From Litsea cubeba (taxonomy: Eukaryota > Streptophyta > Magnoliopsida > Laurales > Lauraceae), in contig CM022949.1 of the NCBI GenBank assembly GCA_012931725.1, forward strand, positions 70,763,356 to 70,827,355: 64,000 nucleotides of DNA, read 5' to 3'. Position 1 is the first letter of the stretch; each line of letters begins with the position of its first letter. Both the position numbers and the translations under genes were made by a program. The notes beneath the pieces are model-generated. The model was given only the letters and a program-made list of their open reading frames with translations. It made no database searches and was not told the DNA's origin. Positions 53,306-64,000 of the stretch are shown here, piece by piece.

Positions 53306-55510
53306 TACCCTAAAAGGTACGGCCTTCGATTGGTACTCCACTCTGCCGGAGGACTCAATCCAAAACTGGGCCATGCTAGAGACACGCTTCCTGACTCACT
53401 TCAAAGGTGAAGATCATCCCGCTACTATGGCTCAGCTGTGCAGCCTAAAACAGGGGGAGAATGAATCAACATATGACTTCATTCACAAGTGGAAAGCAAT
53501 GGCATACAAATGCTCTGATGTATTGCCACAGGCGTCGCTAGTCGACATCTGCCGAAACAACATGAGAGCCAGAATCCGCTCCATGATCATCGGCAACAAA
53601 TCAAAAAACCTGGGAGAACTCCTAGAAGCTTCCATGGAAGCTGAAACGGTGATTAAAGACCTCAACAGTCAGAAATCATCAAGAAAAGAGCCAACCGCCA
53701 TTGCAACCTCTAAACCAAAGAAGAAAGAGGTCCTCAATGTGCAGACCAAGTCAGCTCCTCAGCCACCAAAGAAAGCTGAAAACAAAGCTGCTGGTAAGAG
53801 ACCTGAACTCTCTGATGCCTTCAAAGAACGAGTAGAGAAGAAATACCCGTTTGATGAAGATGTTGATGAAATCTTCGGGGCTCTTGTGGCAAACGGCAAG
53901 CTCACCTTGCCTGAACCAAAAAGACCGGGTGATGTTGGCAAAACCAACGATCCTCGGTACTGTCCATACCACCAGATGATCTCGCATCCTCTCAATCAAT
54001 GCTTCGTTGTGAGAGAGAAAATAAATGAGATGTGGAAAAACGGAGTCATCACCTTTGACAAAAACTATGGGTCTGCCTCCGTCAACATGGTGACATGTGG
54101 ACAAACATCAAGATCACCGAAGAAGAAGATCACTACTTCCTTCAAGGTGATAAACTCAATCGAAGCGTCCGAGGAACTGGTTCCTTACCCGACACCAGAC
54201 GGACAACCGATATGGGTACATCCCGATCTCCTGGAAGATGAAAATTGGGAGGTCGTGAAAATAAAGCCTACAGCTCAACAGCGAAGGCAGGCTAGGAAAC
54301 ATCTCCTCAAGCTCAAACGGCAAGAGAAGACCCAGCCAAAACTAGAGGTCAAAGAAAAGGCAGAGGCTTCCTCTACCGCTTCACTGGAGGTAACAAAAAC
54401 ATCCCTTCCAGAGACTTCAAAGGGGGTAAGGAAATTCACTCTCAGTGATTTCATGCCACCTCAATTCAAAGAAGCCATGCAGGAGGCATCATACTCTTGC
54501 AATTCAGTAGTTGGATTCTCCATTGATGGATACGAGTCCAGCGACACCGATGATGGATTCGAATCCAACTACACAGATGAGTGGGAGGAATCCCTTGAAA
54601 CAGGAGAATATCTCTCCGATGAAGAATGGGTTCCTGAGTCTCATCTTATGCCAGTAATCTGGTATAACCCCCTACAGCCACAAGGATCCTGGTCTGATGA
54701 TGAGGAAGACCAAGAAGCTGTACAAGAAAATGCTGCTGAACCAGCACCCCTCATTACTCCAGTGGAAATCAACAATGTTGAGCCACAAAGAGATGATGAA
54801 GAAGAAGATCCGGCTCCCATGCCTGATCTTGAAGAATATGCAAGGATCTTGCAGCGACTCGCTCTAGAACAAGAGCAAGAACGCGTCAACGAGCCTCCTC
54901 GCAATCCAGAGCCTGAAGTCCCTGAAGACCATCAGGTACATCCTCCCCTAACTCCTGAAAATGGAGAAAATTGCTGGATAGACGATCCTCTCACATCCGA
55001 GGATGAGTCTGACTCCGATCAGGCAACGTCTCCCGTCAGAGCTTCCTGTAATGTGATAATTCGGGATTATAGCTCTTCCGAAGCATCGTCTGATGAGAGC
55101 ACTTACACTCCGGCGACGCCTAGTAATATATCTTCTGGAGCCACCTCGTCTCACGTGACTTTCACTGAGATGACACCCTCTCAGGTTTCTTCTCCTGAGA
55201 CTGTGACTTCAAAGTTCACACCCTTCCTGACTGAAGAATTCCCAGCCATTGATGCTTGGGACGATGAATTAGTCAACGAAGAAGAAAGATTGCTGGATGC
55301 TGTTCAGGACTTGTTCCCGGAAAATGCTCCATGCAACACAATCACTGAGGATGGTAACTCTGCTGCTGATGCATCCTCAGCAAATGAAAAACGACAGCCT
55401 CTTGATCCTGAAGACATCTTCCAAACGAAGACCCTTCTCAAGAAGCTCTCGAAGTTGGTAGAGGCACCCGCTCTGGCCGGGACTACCACAAAAATTACAA
55501 CCAATCTTCC
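53306..55510 (+). pseudogene. gag: E6 gag, main part and acidic linker
   Basis: The retrotransposon gag domain continues (TAFDWYSTLPEDSIQNWAML, LKQGENESTYDFIHKWKAM). A Tat-type zinc-binding motif follows, CPYHQMISHPLNQC near 53,961. Then comes a long linker of over 400 residues rich in Glu, Pro and Ser (ESSDTDDGFESNYTDEWEES), with no domain recognised. Near 55,508 a single-base loss shifts the frame; the frame stops at 55,523 while homology continues in the pol frame. In the intact family gag and pol were probably a single frame; that is inferred from continuity across the break. Confidence 0.82.
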
Positions 55511-58500
55511 TTTACATATGTAAATCCTTCGGGAAAAGATGTTGTAAGCGCCCCTAGTGGCAACAATGATGAACATGCAGGCCCTAAGGAGGCTTTCAAG
55601 TATGACTTGATTGAACACTTCAAGCACATACCTGCACGTCTGCACATCCTAGATTTGTTGCGAATGTCTCCGCACACTCGTGATAATCTCATTTCGGAAT
55701 TACAAAAGCTGAATGAGGATGTCGACAAACATGCCCCGCAAGTCCTCCAAATTGAAATGGATTACCGGGTCAAAAACTCAGAAGCCTCCTCAAAGGGAGA
55801 AAAGAAGAAAACTGAGGGATCATGCATTGAATGCCTCTCGGTTAAAAAAGCAGCCAGTGCAACCATCGCCTTCACAAAGGATGACCTCCTACTTGGCGAA
55901 ACCAGGCATAACCGACCCCTGTACTTCACAGGGTATATCAAGGAAATGCCTATGCATAGAGTTCAGATCGACCCAGGTTCTGCACTCAACCTCATCTCCA
56001 CATCGGCTCTTGAAGAGTTGGGCATCCCACCCAGCAAACTGAGCCACACATCTGTATCTATCTTTGGATACGATGGGAGTACTCAAAGGCCTATCGGCAA
56101 AATCAGGTTCAAATTGCAGATAGGTGATCTTATCTCTGAGGTCACAGTGTATGCAATAAAGACCCCTTCATGCTACAACATCCTTCTCGGACGCCCTTGG
56201 ATCCATGAGAATGGTGTTGTCCCTTCAACTCTACATCAATGCATCAAGTTTGTTGGCGACGACGGCATGATACATCGAGTCTTTGCGGACAGAAAACCCT
56301 TCAAAGGTAAAGAAATCCACTTCGCAGACTCACAGATGTATGAAGGTGAAAAAGAAGAAGAGGAGAAGCATACAGCATCCTTTGCCGAAAATCTCCAGAA
56401 AGATAAAGGCAAAGCTCCTCAACAATCACCGGAAGAAAACAAATCATCCGGTAAATCTGAAGAGAGCATGCAAACTCCCTTCATCATCTCCCTCAAATCT
56501 TCAAAGCCTTTGGTCATCACAACTAAAGTGAAGAAGGCAAAACAAAAGCCTGGGGGCAAATTTGTTGTCTCTTTCGTGTCTATCATGCAAGACACGGACT
56601 CGGATTCAGAGCCAGAAGACGACACATCGTCAAGCCAAGCTGACACTCAGCAAGTTCAGCCTGCTCTTACTCCAATGGAGACAACTTCTGACATAGAAGA
56701 TCCTACGTCAGCTTCCTTCGTTGTTCCAGCAACTTCAGCAAAGGAAAAACCGATCTTCTTCCATAGATCGGATGCTTCTTCATCAAACTCCATGCTTGAA
56801 CCTTTCCAAAATAAAGGTACGCCTCAACTATCCTTATACAGTTCTGTGGCACAAGCTATTATGAAGAAAATGGGCTATGACGCTCAAAACCCAGTCGGTT
56901 TGGGAGAAGGACGCGGTATTCTCACGCCATTGGGGCCCGTCTTGACCAAAAGCCAGCTGGAAGATTGGAGACTCTACGGCTATGTAGAAAAGTCTTCACA
57001 CGGGTTAGGATATGATCCTGACACTCCCTTGAGACAGTTGACACAAAGGCTTAAAAGTCAATATACTGACCAAGCCTCAACATCTCAAATCCATGAAGAC
57101 ATCGATCTCCCTGGATATCTCTTTGATGAGTCACCTGACAAAGATCCAGGAAGCTCATCCAATTGGCACGATTTCTCCGAAAATGAAGAGGAGTTGTCCG
57201 ATGGCACAGACGTGTGGACTTCTGACCCAGAAGAACCCTCATCTCCAAAAGAAGTAACCTACTTCGACTCGGTTTCAACAGGCGATTGGGATCATCTCAT
57301 AGCAAGCCTTGGGAAAATTACCGATCAAGAAGACCTGTGGAAAGGAATAAAAACTTGGTCTGGAAATGCCCTTGAAACCCCAGAAGGTTTCGTTGAGCTG
57401 GAAGCCTCCGAAAATATTGTGGAGGAACCACCCTCAAACCTTCCAACAGAAGATCCTGTTCAAAAGATAGACTTGGGAACACCAGATAACCCACGTCCTG
57501 TATTCATAAGCAAGAATATAAAGGATGATGAGTTACCCGAGTATATCGCTTTTCTTCGTGAGTTCGTTGATTGCTTTGCATGGTCTTACGCTGAAATGCC
57601 AGGCTTAGACCCCAAAATAGCAGTTCACAAACTCAATCTTCAAGAAGACATCAAGCCTGTCAAGCAAGGCCAAAGAAGATTCCGTCCAGATGTGATGGAT
57701 AAAATTGAACAAGAAGTTCAAAAACTCAAAAGCGTCGGCTTCATCCGTGAGGAACAACATCCTGAATGGTTGGCCAACATTGTCCCCGTGACAAAGAAAA
57801 ATGGGCAGATCAGGGTCTGTATTGACTATAGAGACCTGAATGGCGCATGCCCAAAAGATGAATTTCCGCTCCCCATACCAGAGGTAATGATTGATAATAC
57901 CTGTGGATTCGAGCGAATGACATTCATGGATGGTTTCTCTGGCTACAATCAGATAAAGATGCATCCTGAGGATGAAAAACATACATCCTTTCGAACCCCA
58001 TTTGGCGTGTATTGCTACACTGTCATGCCATTTGGTCTAAAGAATGCTGGTGCCGCATATCAGAGGGCTATGATGGAAATATTCCAAGATATGCAGCACA
58101 AGACAGTTGAATGTTACGTTGATGACCTCGCAGTCAAAAGCAAAAGAAAAGAAGATCATCTCGAAAACCTTCGAGAAGTCTTCCTCCGGCTTCGCAAACA
58201 CAAACTGCGAATGAATCCATTGAAATGCTTCTTCGGCGTCTCGTCGGGTAAGTTCCTCGGATTCTTAGTTCGGAAAGCTGGAATAGAGCTTGACCCCATA
58301 AAAGTCAAAGCCATTCTAGAAATGCCCTCTCCAAGAACCTTGAGAGAACTCAAAGGGCTTCAAGGGAGATTGGCCTACATCAGACGGTTCATCTCCAATC
58401 TTTCGGGGAAATGCCGTCCATTCTCCCGATTGATGAAAAAAGGTGTAAACTTTGTCTGGGATGCTGATTGTGAAGCTGCTTTCCAAGACATCAAGTCATA

Positions 58501-60102
58501 CCTGACAAAACCTCCAGTGTTAGCTGCTCCTACCACTGGAAAACCATTCATCTTGTACACAAGAGCCCTTGATCACTCTCTGGGAGCTCTGCTTGCGCAA
58601 GAAAATGATCAAAGAAAAGAAGCTGCTCTATATTACCTCAGCCGCATGCTAGTAGGTGCAGAGCATCGCTACTCTCCAGTCGAAAAAGAATGTCTTGCAG
58701 TGATGTTCGCCGTACAAAAGCTGCGTCACTACTTGCTTTCCAACACAGTCTACCTGGTCTCGAGGGTCAACCTCTTGAAGGTCCTTGTCACAAAGGCAGG
58801 TTCTCTCAATGCTCGACTGGCAAAATGGTCCATCCTTCTGTCACAATTTGATATTAGGTATGTACCACAAAAAGCAATCAAAGGGCAAGCTCTAGCGGAC
58901 TTCCTCGCAGAGCATCCATTGCCTAAAGATTCTCCACTCAGAGATGATATCCCAGACGAACCAGTCTACAATGTGGAGAGTTTCTCACAAAGTGCCTCCT
59001 GGGAAATGTACTTTGACGGTGCAACCAGGACAAATGAAAAAAGACAGCTGATCTCGGGAGTTGGCATCCTCTTTGTTAGCCCCGACAAATACATGATTCC
59101 ACACGCTTTCTCGCTACTAGAACCATGCACAAACAATGCAGCTGAATATCAAGCTCTGATCTTAGGATTGGAACTCGCCATCGAATCCGGTATCACCATG
59201 CTGGAAGTCTTTGGAGACTCTCAACTGATCGTCAACCAGATGAATCAGAAATTTGAAGTCAGGAAGCCAGATTTGTTGCCCTACTACAACAAGGCACAAT
59301 CACTTCTGCAAAAGTTTGACATCTGTCACATCACCCACATTCGTAGAGGTGAAAACATACGTGCAGATGCCCTAGCCGGACTTGCCGCATCCATGGCAAT
59401 CCAGGAAGGGGAAAACATGCAAATCACAGTGTGCGAAAGAAGAATCCTTCCTCCTCTTAACACACACCAAGCAGTTGCTGAATGCCACCAAGTGGTCGGA
59501 AGTCGGATTTCAATCCTTCAAACTTCAATTGGCGACTGGAGGGATCCGTTCATTGATTACATTATGTTCGGAATCCTACCTGAAGATCCAAAAGAACGGG
59601 TAAGCATCCAAAGGCGAACCCCAAGCTTCCATTTGGATATTCCTTCAAAAATCCTTTACAGGAAATCCTTCAACGGAGTACTTCTACGCTGCTTGTCACA
59701 ACAAGAGGCTGAAGAAACACTCAAAGAAGTTCATGCTGGTCTTTGTGGAGCTCATCAGGCTGGACCTAAGCTCTATGATCAGATAAAAAGGTTAGGATAT
59801 TACTGGCCTACCATGGTAGCTGACGCAATGCAATTTGCTAAGCGCTGCCAACAATGCCAAGTTCATGGAGATTACATTCACATGCCTCCAGAATGGCTGC
59901 ATCCTACAGCGATCTCATGGCCTTTCGAAGCCTGGGGTATGGACATTATAGGTCCTATTTCTCCCCCTTCAAGCAAAGGTCATCGCTTCATCTTCGCCGC
60001 TACGGATTACTTCTCCAAGTGGTCAGAAGCATTTGCGTTTAACGAAATGAAGACCTCATCAGTCCTTCAGTTCCTGCGCACCAACATCATTTGTCGTTTC
60101 GG
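55511..60102 (+). pseudogene. pol: E6 pol: protease, G-patch-like, RT, RNase H, aRNase H, integrase start (Tat clade)
   Basis: This is one open frame of about 1,500 codons. The aspartic protease active site is VQIDPGSALNLI at 55,970. A G-patch-like motif is at 56,847-56,919 (MKKMGYDAQ, then GLGEGRG). RT has RVCIDYRDLNGACPKDEFPL and catalytic CYVDDLAVKSK at 58,115-58,126. A retroviral-type RNase H follows (FILYTRALDHSLGALLAQ), then a second, archaeal-type RNase H with four acidic residues: Asp 59,015 (YFDGATR), Glu 59,143 (NNAAEYQAL), Asp 59,217 (FGDSQLI) and Asp 59,365 (RADALAGLA). Dual RNase H marks the Tat clade. Integrase has zinc residues (HAGLCGAHQAG, CQQCQ) and Asp 59,942 (WGMDIIGP). 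A single-base insertion near 60,101-60,105 breaks the frame before the second catalytic Asp. Confidence 0.94.
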
Positions 60103-60794
60103 GCATACCCAAAAGATTCGTCCATGATAACGGACCACAGTTCCGGGATCATCGATTCTACAGGTTCTGCGACAAATACAAAATCCAAAGCTGTCCTTCG
60201 ACTCCATACAATCCGGCAGCAAACGGGTTAGCAGAAGCTTTCAATAAGACACTCTGCAAAATCCTTAAAAAAATAGTCTCTAGTCACAAAAGAGACTGGA
60301 GCGACAAAATGTCTGAAGCTTTGTGGGCCTATCGAACCACCGTTCGAGGACCAACCCATAGCACACCATTCTCCTTGGTCTACGGATGCGAAGCTGTCGT
60401 GCCCTTGGAAGTACAAATTCCTTCCTTGAGGGTATCCTTGCAAAATGACATGACTCAAGAAAGCAATGTCAAATTGCGGCTCCATGAGCTGGACAATCTC
60501 GATGAGAGACGGCTCGAAGCTCAACAAAGCATTGAACTTTACCAAGCACGTATGGCAGGATCTTTCGATAAAAAGGTCAGGCAACGCGCCTATAAAAAGA
60601 ATGACTTGGTTCTTGCGGTAAAAAGACCAATGGTCTTCGCTCACAAGTCCAAAGGCAAATTTGAGCCAAAATGGGAGGGACCCTACGTCATCGACAAGGT
60701 TTTCTCCAATGGCGCATACGCACTCCTAAACATGGAAGGTGACAGATGTATGCTGCCCATCAATGGCAAGTTCTTAAAGCGGTACTACCCTTGA
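60103..60794 (+). pseudogene. pol: E6 integrase, C-terminal part
   Basis: In the next frame after the break near 60,103 the integrase core resumes, with the second catalytic Asp (HDNGPQFRDHRF) and the catalytic Glu (NPAANGLAEAFNKTL). The C-terminal region follows (MSEALWAYRTTVRGPTHSTP, PKWEGPYVIDKVFSNGAYAL). The frame ends at 60,794. All three integrase acidic residues of E6 are present, only in two frames. Confidence 0.9.
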
Positions 60795-60797
60795 AGA

Positions 60798-60815
60798 CTT
60801 ACCCAACTGGGTAAG
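60798..60815 (+). other. Hairpin just after E6 pol
   Basis: CTTACCCAACTGGGTAAG is a perfect 8-bp stem with a 2-base loop, three bases after the pol stop codon. A 10-bp perfect palindrome AAACCGGTTT follows at 60,835-60,844. Function unknown. Confidence 0.8.
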
Positions 60816-60942
60816 AGCAATGCCTGTACGGCCAAAACCGGTTTCCAGGTACACGCTCGCTAAACCCACCCTTTTTTTAGAATTTTCATGTCAAATATTG
60901 AATTTTCTAGAAATCTAAAACAATGCTTACTTTCATCGTTTC
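60816..60942 (+). other. E6 3' untranslated region, cut by E7
   Basis: This is a short noncoding stretch downstream of pol. The E6 3' LTR is not in the window because E7 begins at 60,943. The last five bases gtttc are the presumed E7 target duplication. Confidence 0.6.
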
Positions 60943-61804
60943 TGTAGGTGCAGAAAATAATGACCCACAATAAGGAGGTGCCTTAGAGGACTTATCCGAT
61001 GATGATGATGACTGGGAATGACTGGGTGCCGTCCGAAAGCCTGAAAGAGAAGAGAAAAACGATCAAAGGACCCTGGCCTGGGCGGCGCAAGGCTCTCCGA
61101 TGCCAAAGTCAGTGTGGGAACTGGAACAATGGAAGGAGAGGGAGAAGAGACAGAGTAACGGCTCTGTGGATGAAATTGTGCGTACCTTTAATGGTGGTTT
61201 GAGTCTCTATTTATAGAGTTTGGGACGTATCTTTGGGAGATATCGTGGTGGGGTCTCATGAATCGATTGGGATTCCATGATCAGCTCACGTTGTCATAAA
61301 TGCGCGTCGGATCAGCCCACGTTGCATTTAATACGCGTCGGTTCAGCCCAAGTCACATTTAATGTGCCAGATCGTGGTGGACGCCTTTGGCGATAGGGGA
61401 TCGTGGGATCGTGGCCTCAGCCGCTGGATGTCGTGTCTGTCCCACTAGCTCGTGCCTTTATCCCTCCATGTGCCTGGTGACGTAGAGGATGAGGGGCGTA
61501 AGTAGAGACTCTTTCTGATATCGGCTTCCATCCCAGCTTCTTCAGCCGAGGTAGAGCTTTCTGCCGAAGTGGCATCCGGGGTGGCCCAGCCGAGGTGGAG
61601 CTCTTTGCCGAGATGACGCCCTGAGGCGGGCCAGTTCGGCGCCTCGGGCCCGTAGCTGCCTGACTTCGGCCGGACCTCCTGTCCTGGTAGCCGGGGTGGG
61701 CTTGGTGCCACGTGGATGGCACGAGGATGGCACGTGAGAGTGCTTAGCCTCATCTGATGGCTGTGATTAGCTTAATCCTGTGGTTCTAGAAATCTCCCCA
61801 CACA
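60943..61804 (-). repeat. E7 3' LTR (Tat-like, 862 bp)
   Basis: On the minus strand it runs TGTGTGGGGAGATTTC (61,804) to TTTTCTGCACCTACA (60,943). A TATA box CTATAAATAG lies on the minus strand at 61,207-61,216. Downstream of it are GACTTTGGCATCGGAG and a TTTCAGGC...CGGACGGCACCC stretch that I associate with Tat-type LTRs. A polypurine tract adjoins the right end, and there is no primer site at the left end, so this is a 3' LTR with the element body to the right. Three 31-bp repeats lie at 61,281-61,373. Overlapping minus-strand ORFs at 61,417-61,753 lie in U3 and are not supported as genes. Confidence 0.7.
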
Positions 61805-61821
61805 ATTGCCCCCTAGCTTTT
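61805..61821 (-). other. E7 polypurine tract
   Basis: The minus strand reads AAAAGCTAGGGGGCAAT, immediately before the LTR start; this is a form typical of Tat elements. Confidence 0.75.
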
Positions 61822-62324
61822 GACCTCTGAAGTGTGCTAGCATTTAGGGGTTGAAAGCTAGAAGAATCCGGCTGGGGATACTGTGATCATTGCCTGGTGT
61901 CGCTTCAACTCTTTAAAGCAATAAATGCTCTGCCCTGTTCGTCTTGGGAACCGAGCTGACGGCTACATGCGTAGCTTCTGCGCCGATTGCGTTGTCTCAT
62001 TGATTGACGGGCACGGGCTTTGAAGTGTCTCTTCGAATTCGGAGGCAGTACCCAAATGAGGGTTCCCCTTCTACAAATAGGGTCGTCCCCTTCTTGTTCT
62101 CGCTCCCGATTTCTTTCGCCTTCGCCTTTACTTTCGATTTCTCCCCTGGTTCCTGAGATCTGTTCGAGGAGGACGACCGTAGAACGCGTCTGGATCTGCT
62201 CTTGATCTGCCTCCTCGTCCCTGTAAGTCGCTTTGTTCTTCTGTCTGGTTTTTCTTGGGGTTTTTTCGATTTCTAGGGTTTTTCGATTTCTAGGGTTTTT
62301 TTTTCGTCGTCACCCCTTCTAGAC
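61822..62324 (+). promoter_or_regulatory. Promoter and 5' UTR of the antisense gene in E7
   Basis: A TATA-like box TACAAATAGG lies at 62,072-62,081 on the plus strand, about 250 bp before the start codon. A pyrimidine-rich region typical of plant transcript starts follows. A 5' UTR intron is predicted: donor gtaagt at 62,223, a T-rich stretch, acceptor cttctag ending at 62,322, two bases before the ATG. All this lies inside E7 and points opposite to E7's own transcription. Confidence 0.6.
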
Positions 62325-64000
62325 ATGGGCACCCCTAGATTCAGGGTAGATTCCGATGAGGGCTTAGCCGAGTTTAGGGCTGCCTTCAAGATTCCGGAGG
62401 GGGTCCTCCTAAAACCGGCAGACCTTGCCGACGCTGCCCTGTATCGCTGCTACGGCGGCTGGATGCCGTTCCCTCTGATCTCAGTGATCGAGGGTGGGGT
62501 CAGGTTTCCACTGCACCCCCTGCTTAGGTCCTGCCTTAGCCTTTGGTCCCTCGCCCCGGGCCAGCTGATGCCCAATGGCTACAAGGTCATCATGGGCACA
62601 GCGAAGCTGAACGAGATCTTGGGGACCAACCTAGGCCCTCATGACATCGAGGATACATATGATATCTGCAAGGCTGGGGAGCGAAGATATTATCTCCGTG
62701 TGAAGCCGCAGCGAAGGGGCTTCGTCCTAGCCTTGGAGGATCCAAGTAAGAACGCCGAGGAAGATTTCTTCTGTGTCTCGGGGGACTGGGAGTTCGGCCC
62801 AGGCGAAAGCAGGAGGCTGTCGGTCCCACGTCGCCCTGGGGAAGTCCCAAGTAATCATCATTGCTTTTCTCCTTTTTGCTTTGCTTACCTCATTGATGCC
62901 GAACTGATACTCTTTTTTGCCTGTTGAGCAGAGGCGGGTGCAAGGCGACGCCGAGCTGTTAGCGAAGGTTGGAGGAGGAATACCGACGACATCAACAAGG
63001 TCGAACGGTACAAGGGGCACGAAACCAGGTCAGCTTGGAAGCTGCTTGGGTACACGCCGAGGTATCGCGGCCACTACCACAGGACTGGAGTACCTGAGGT
63101 GGACGAGACACATCCTGACCGTCCAACCGTATCAGTTGCGGTGTTTAGCGGGGTCCCCTTGACCGATCCCGTTGCCGACCGAACTGCGTCTGGTGCCGAG
63201 GCGTCTACTTCTGATCCGGAGCTGCCGGACTTGACGCAGATAGTGGACGCTTATCTCTCTGATCGAGGAGAGGACATGGAGGGAAGCTCGAGGGAGCTTG
63301 CTGTCAGGGACCTGGCTGCTAAGTTTAGGCAGAGGTCATCGTCTTCTGGGGCTCCGTCGCCTGCTGGTATTCGTGCTGCTTCGGGTCCGGTGGGCGCCGG
63401 TGCTCCCTCTGCTCCTGCCCCTACCCCGAGCGGGGGAGCCCGGCGACGCTCGCCGGACCGCTCGAAGGAGGGGTCCCCGCCCAAGAAGAAGTCCAAGGCG
63501 GGGGAAAAGAGCTCGAAGGCTGATCTGCAGTCGGAGGGCAAAACTCCTGAACGAGCCCCTGGGGCTAAAGCTCCATCCGAAAAGGGGGGCGAGAAGAGCG
63601 CGCCGAAGGAAAAGAGTGCGCCGGCCGAAAAGAGTGCGCCAGTCAGCAGGTCTGCTGTTGGTCCAGCGCGCGAGCCTCACATCTCGGCGGGGCAAGGGTC
63701 CGGATCGGCCTCCGGGCCCCGAACTGCCCCAGCACCGTGGAAGCCGAGAATGGAAACTCAACCCGGCAAACCCCTGAACGTTGAAGACCAATTGCTGGGA
63801 AATGCCGAGGTGATCGGGGCTCTCGCCAAGGCCTGTGCTCTGCCAAGAGACATGGAGACGCACGATGGGTTCGAGGATGAGAGCCTGATGGTCTCGGCGA
63901 TCCAGGATAGTCTTCGGGTAAGTGTTTGCAACGCTTTTCTTCATTCTTCAAGTGTCTTGGTCGAACCTGACCCTCTGTTTCCATTTGCAGAACGTGCAGA
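62325..64000 (+). CDS. Antisense spliced gene in E7, Transposase_28-like protein (5' part)
   Basis: This coding gene lies on the strand opposite to its host element. Exon 1 (62,325-62,850) encodes a domain resembling the 'putative gypsy type transposon' family PF04195: GGWMPFPLISVIEGGVRFPL, then LLRSCLSLWSLAPGQLMPNG. An 81-bp intron (62,851-62,931, gt-ag) is followed by exon 2 (62,932-63,917). Exon 2 is open throughout in the matching phase: about 90 residues with SAWKLLGYTPRYRGHYHRTG and EVDETHPDRP, then a Pro/Ser/Lys-rich disordered part with a nuclear-signal-like PPKKKSKAGEK. A 73-bp intron (63,918-63,990) leads to exon 3, which leaves the window. GC content is clearly higher than in the rest of the window. 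The function of this family is not known; extra antisense ORFs between pol and the 3' LTR are known in some Tat elements. Confidence 0.72.
62851..62931 (+). other. Predicted intron 1 of the antisense gene
   Basis: Donor a|gtaatc and acceptor gttgagcag|ag. Splicing keeps phase. Read-through would end at a stop near 62,927, whereas the spliced frame stays open for another 986 bases. Confidence 0.7.
63918..63990 (+). other. Predicted intron 2 of the antisense gene
   Basis: Donor cgg|gtaagtg (strong consensus) and acceptor ccatttgcag, with a T-rich tract before it. Exon 3 then reads on in frame to the window edge. Confidence 0.7.

Noticed and set aside
61417..61753. Three overlapping minus-strand ORFs of about 60-100 aa
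   Set aside because: They lie in the U3 of the E7 LTR, in different frames over the same GC-rich repeats, with no domain. Chance frames in GC-rich sequence explain them.
62590..63020. Minus-strand ORFs of 86 and 97 aa
   Set aside because: They overlap exon 1 and intron 1 of the plus-strand gene in another frame and show no domain.
63336..63944. Minus-strand ORF of 202 aa and plus-strand ORF of 159 aa (63,298-63,777)
   Set aside because: Both are shadows of exon 2 of the antisense gene, whose own frame has no ATG early in the exon but continues in phase from exon 1.

Overview
The window is plant nuclear DNA made almost entirely of LTR retrotransposons stacked inside one another. No host gene, tRNA, rRNA or CRISPR array was recognised. 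Evidence for a plant: Ty1/copia elements with initiator-Met-tRNA primer sites (TGGTATCAGAGC), a chromodomain-bearing Ty3/gypsy element, Tat-clade Ty3/gypsy elements with two RNase H domains, and plant-type TATA boxes (CTATAAATAG) in the LTRs. The species cannot be fixed from the sequence; a repeat-rich flowering plant is most likely. Elements are called E0 to E7 here.

Nest I (1-35,211) is a four-level stack. E0 is a minus-strand, SIRE-like copia derivative without recognisable pol. Its 5' LTR is 33,487-35,211 and its other end lies left of the window. E1, a minus-strand copia element, sits in E0 (5' LTR 27,420-29,449; 3' LTR cut by the window edge, 1-1,327). E2, a second minus-strand copia element of a related lineage, sits in the E1 integrase (3,514-23,889, 5-bp target duplication tgtac). 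E3, a plus-strand Tekay/Del-like chromovirus, sits in the E2 RNase H region (5,585-16,849). E3 is young: its LTRs are nearly identical and its gag-pol is one frame broken only by three stop codons.

A short unassigned spacer (35,212-35,893) follows.

Nest II (35,894-64,000) is plus-strand Tat-clade gypsy DNA. E4 keeps only its 5' LTR and 5' leader, and the leader is interrupted by the copia element E5 (40,067-47,566, target duplication gtatt, two 1,138-bp LTRs). A second copy of the same Tat family, E6 (47,845 onward), abuts E4. It carries a long gag-pol with protease, G-patch-like motif, reverse transcriptase, two RNase H domains and integrase, broken by several single-base frameshifts. Just after pol (60,943) a minus-strand Tat-like element, E7, begins with its 3' LTR and polypurine tract.

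Inside E7, on the strand opposite to E7 itself, is a gene with its own TATA-like box, a 5' UTR intron and at least two short coding introns (62,325 to beyond 64,000). It encodes a protein resembling the 'putative gypsy type transposon' family (Transposase_28, PF04195). This antisense spliced gene is the most interesting item in the window. Next come the CG-rich palindrome arrays (CGCTCGAGCG and GGTCGACC types) that recur in three unrelated element families, and the unusually long target duplication of E3. All family assignments were made by eye from motifs, without database searches.
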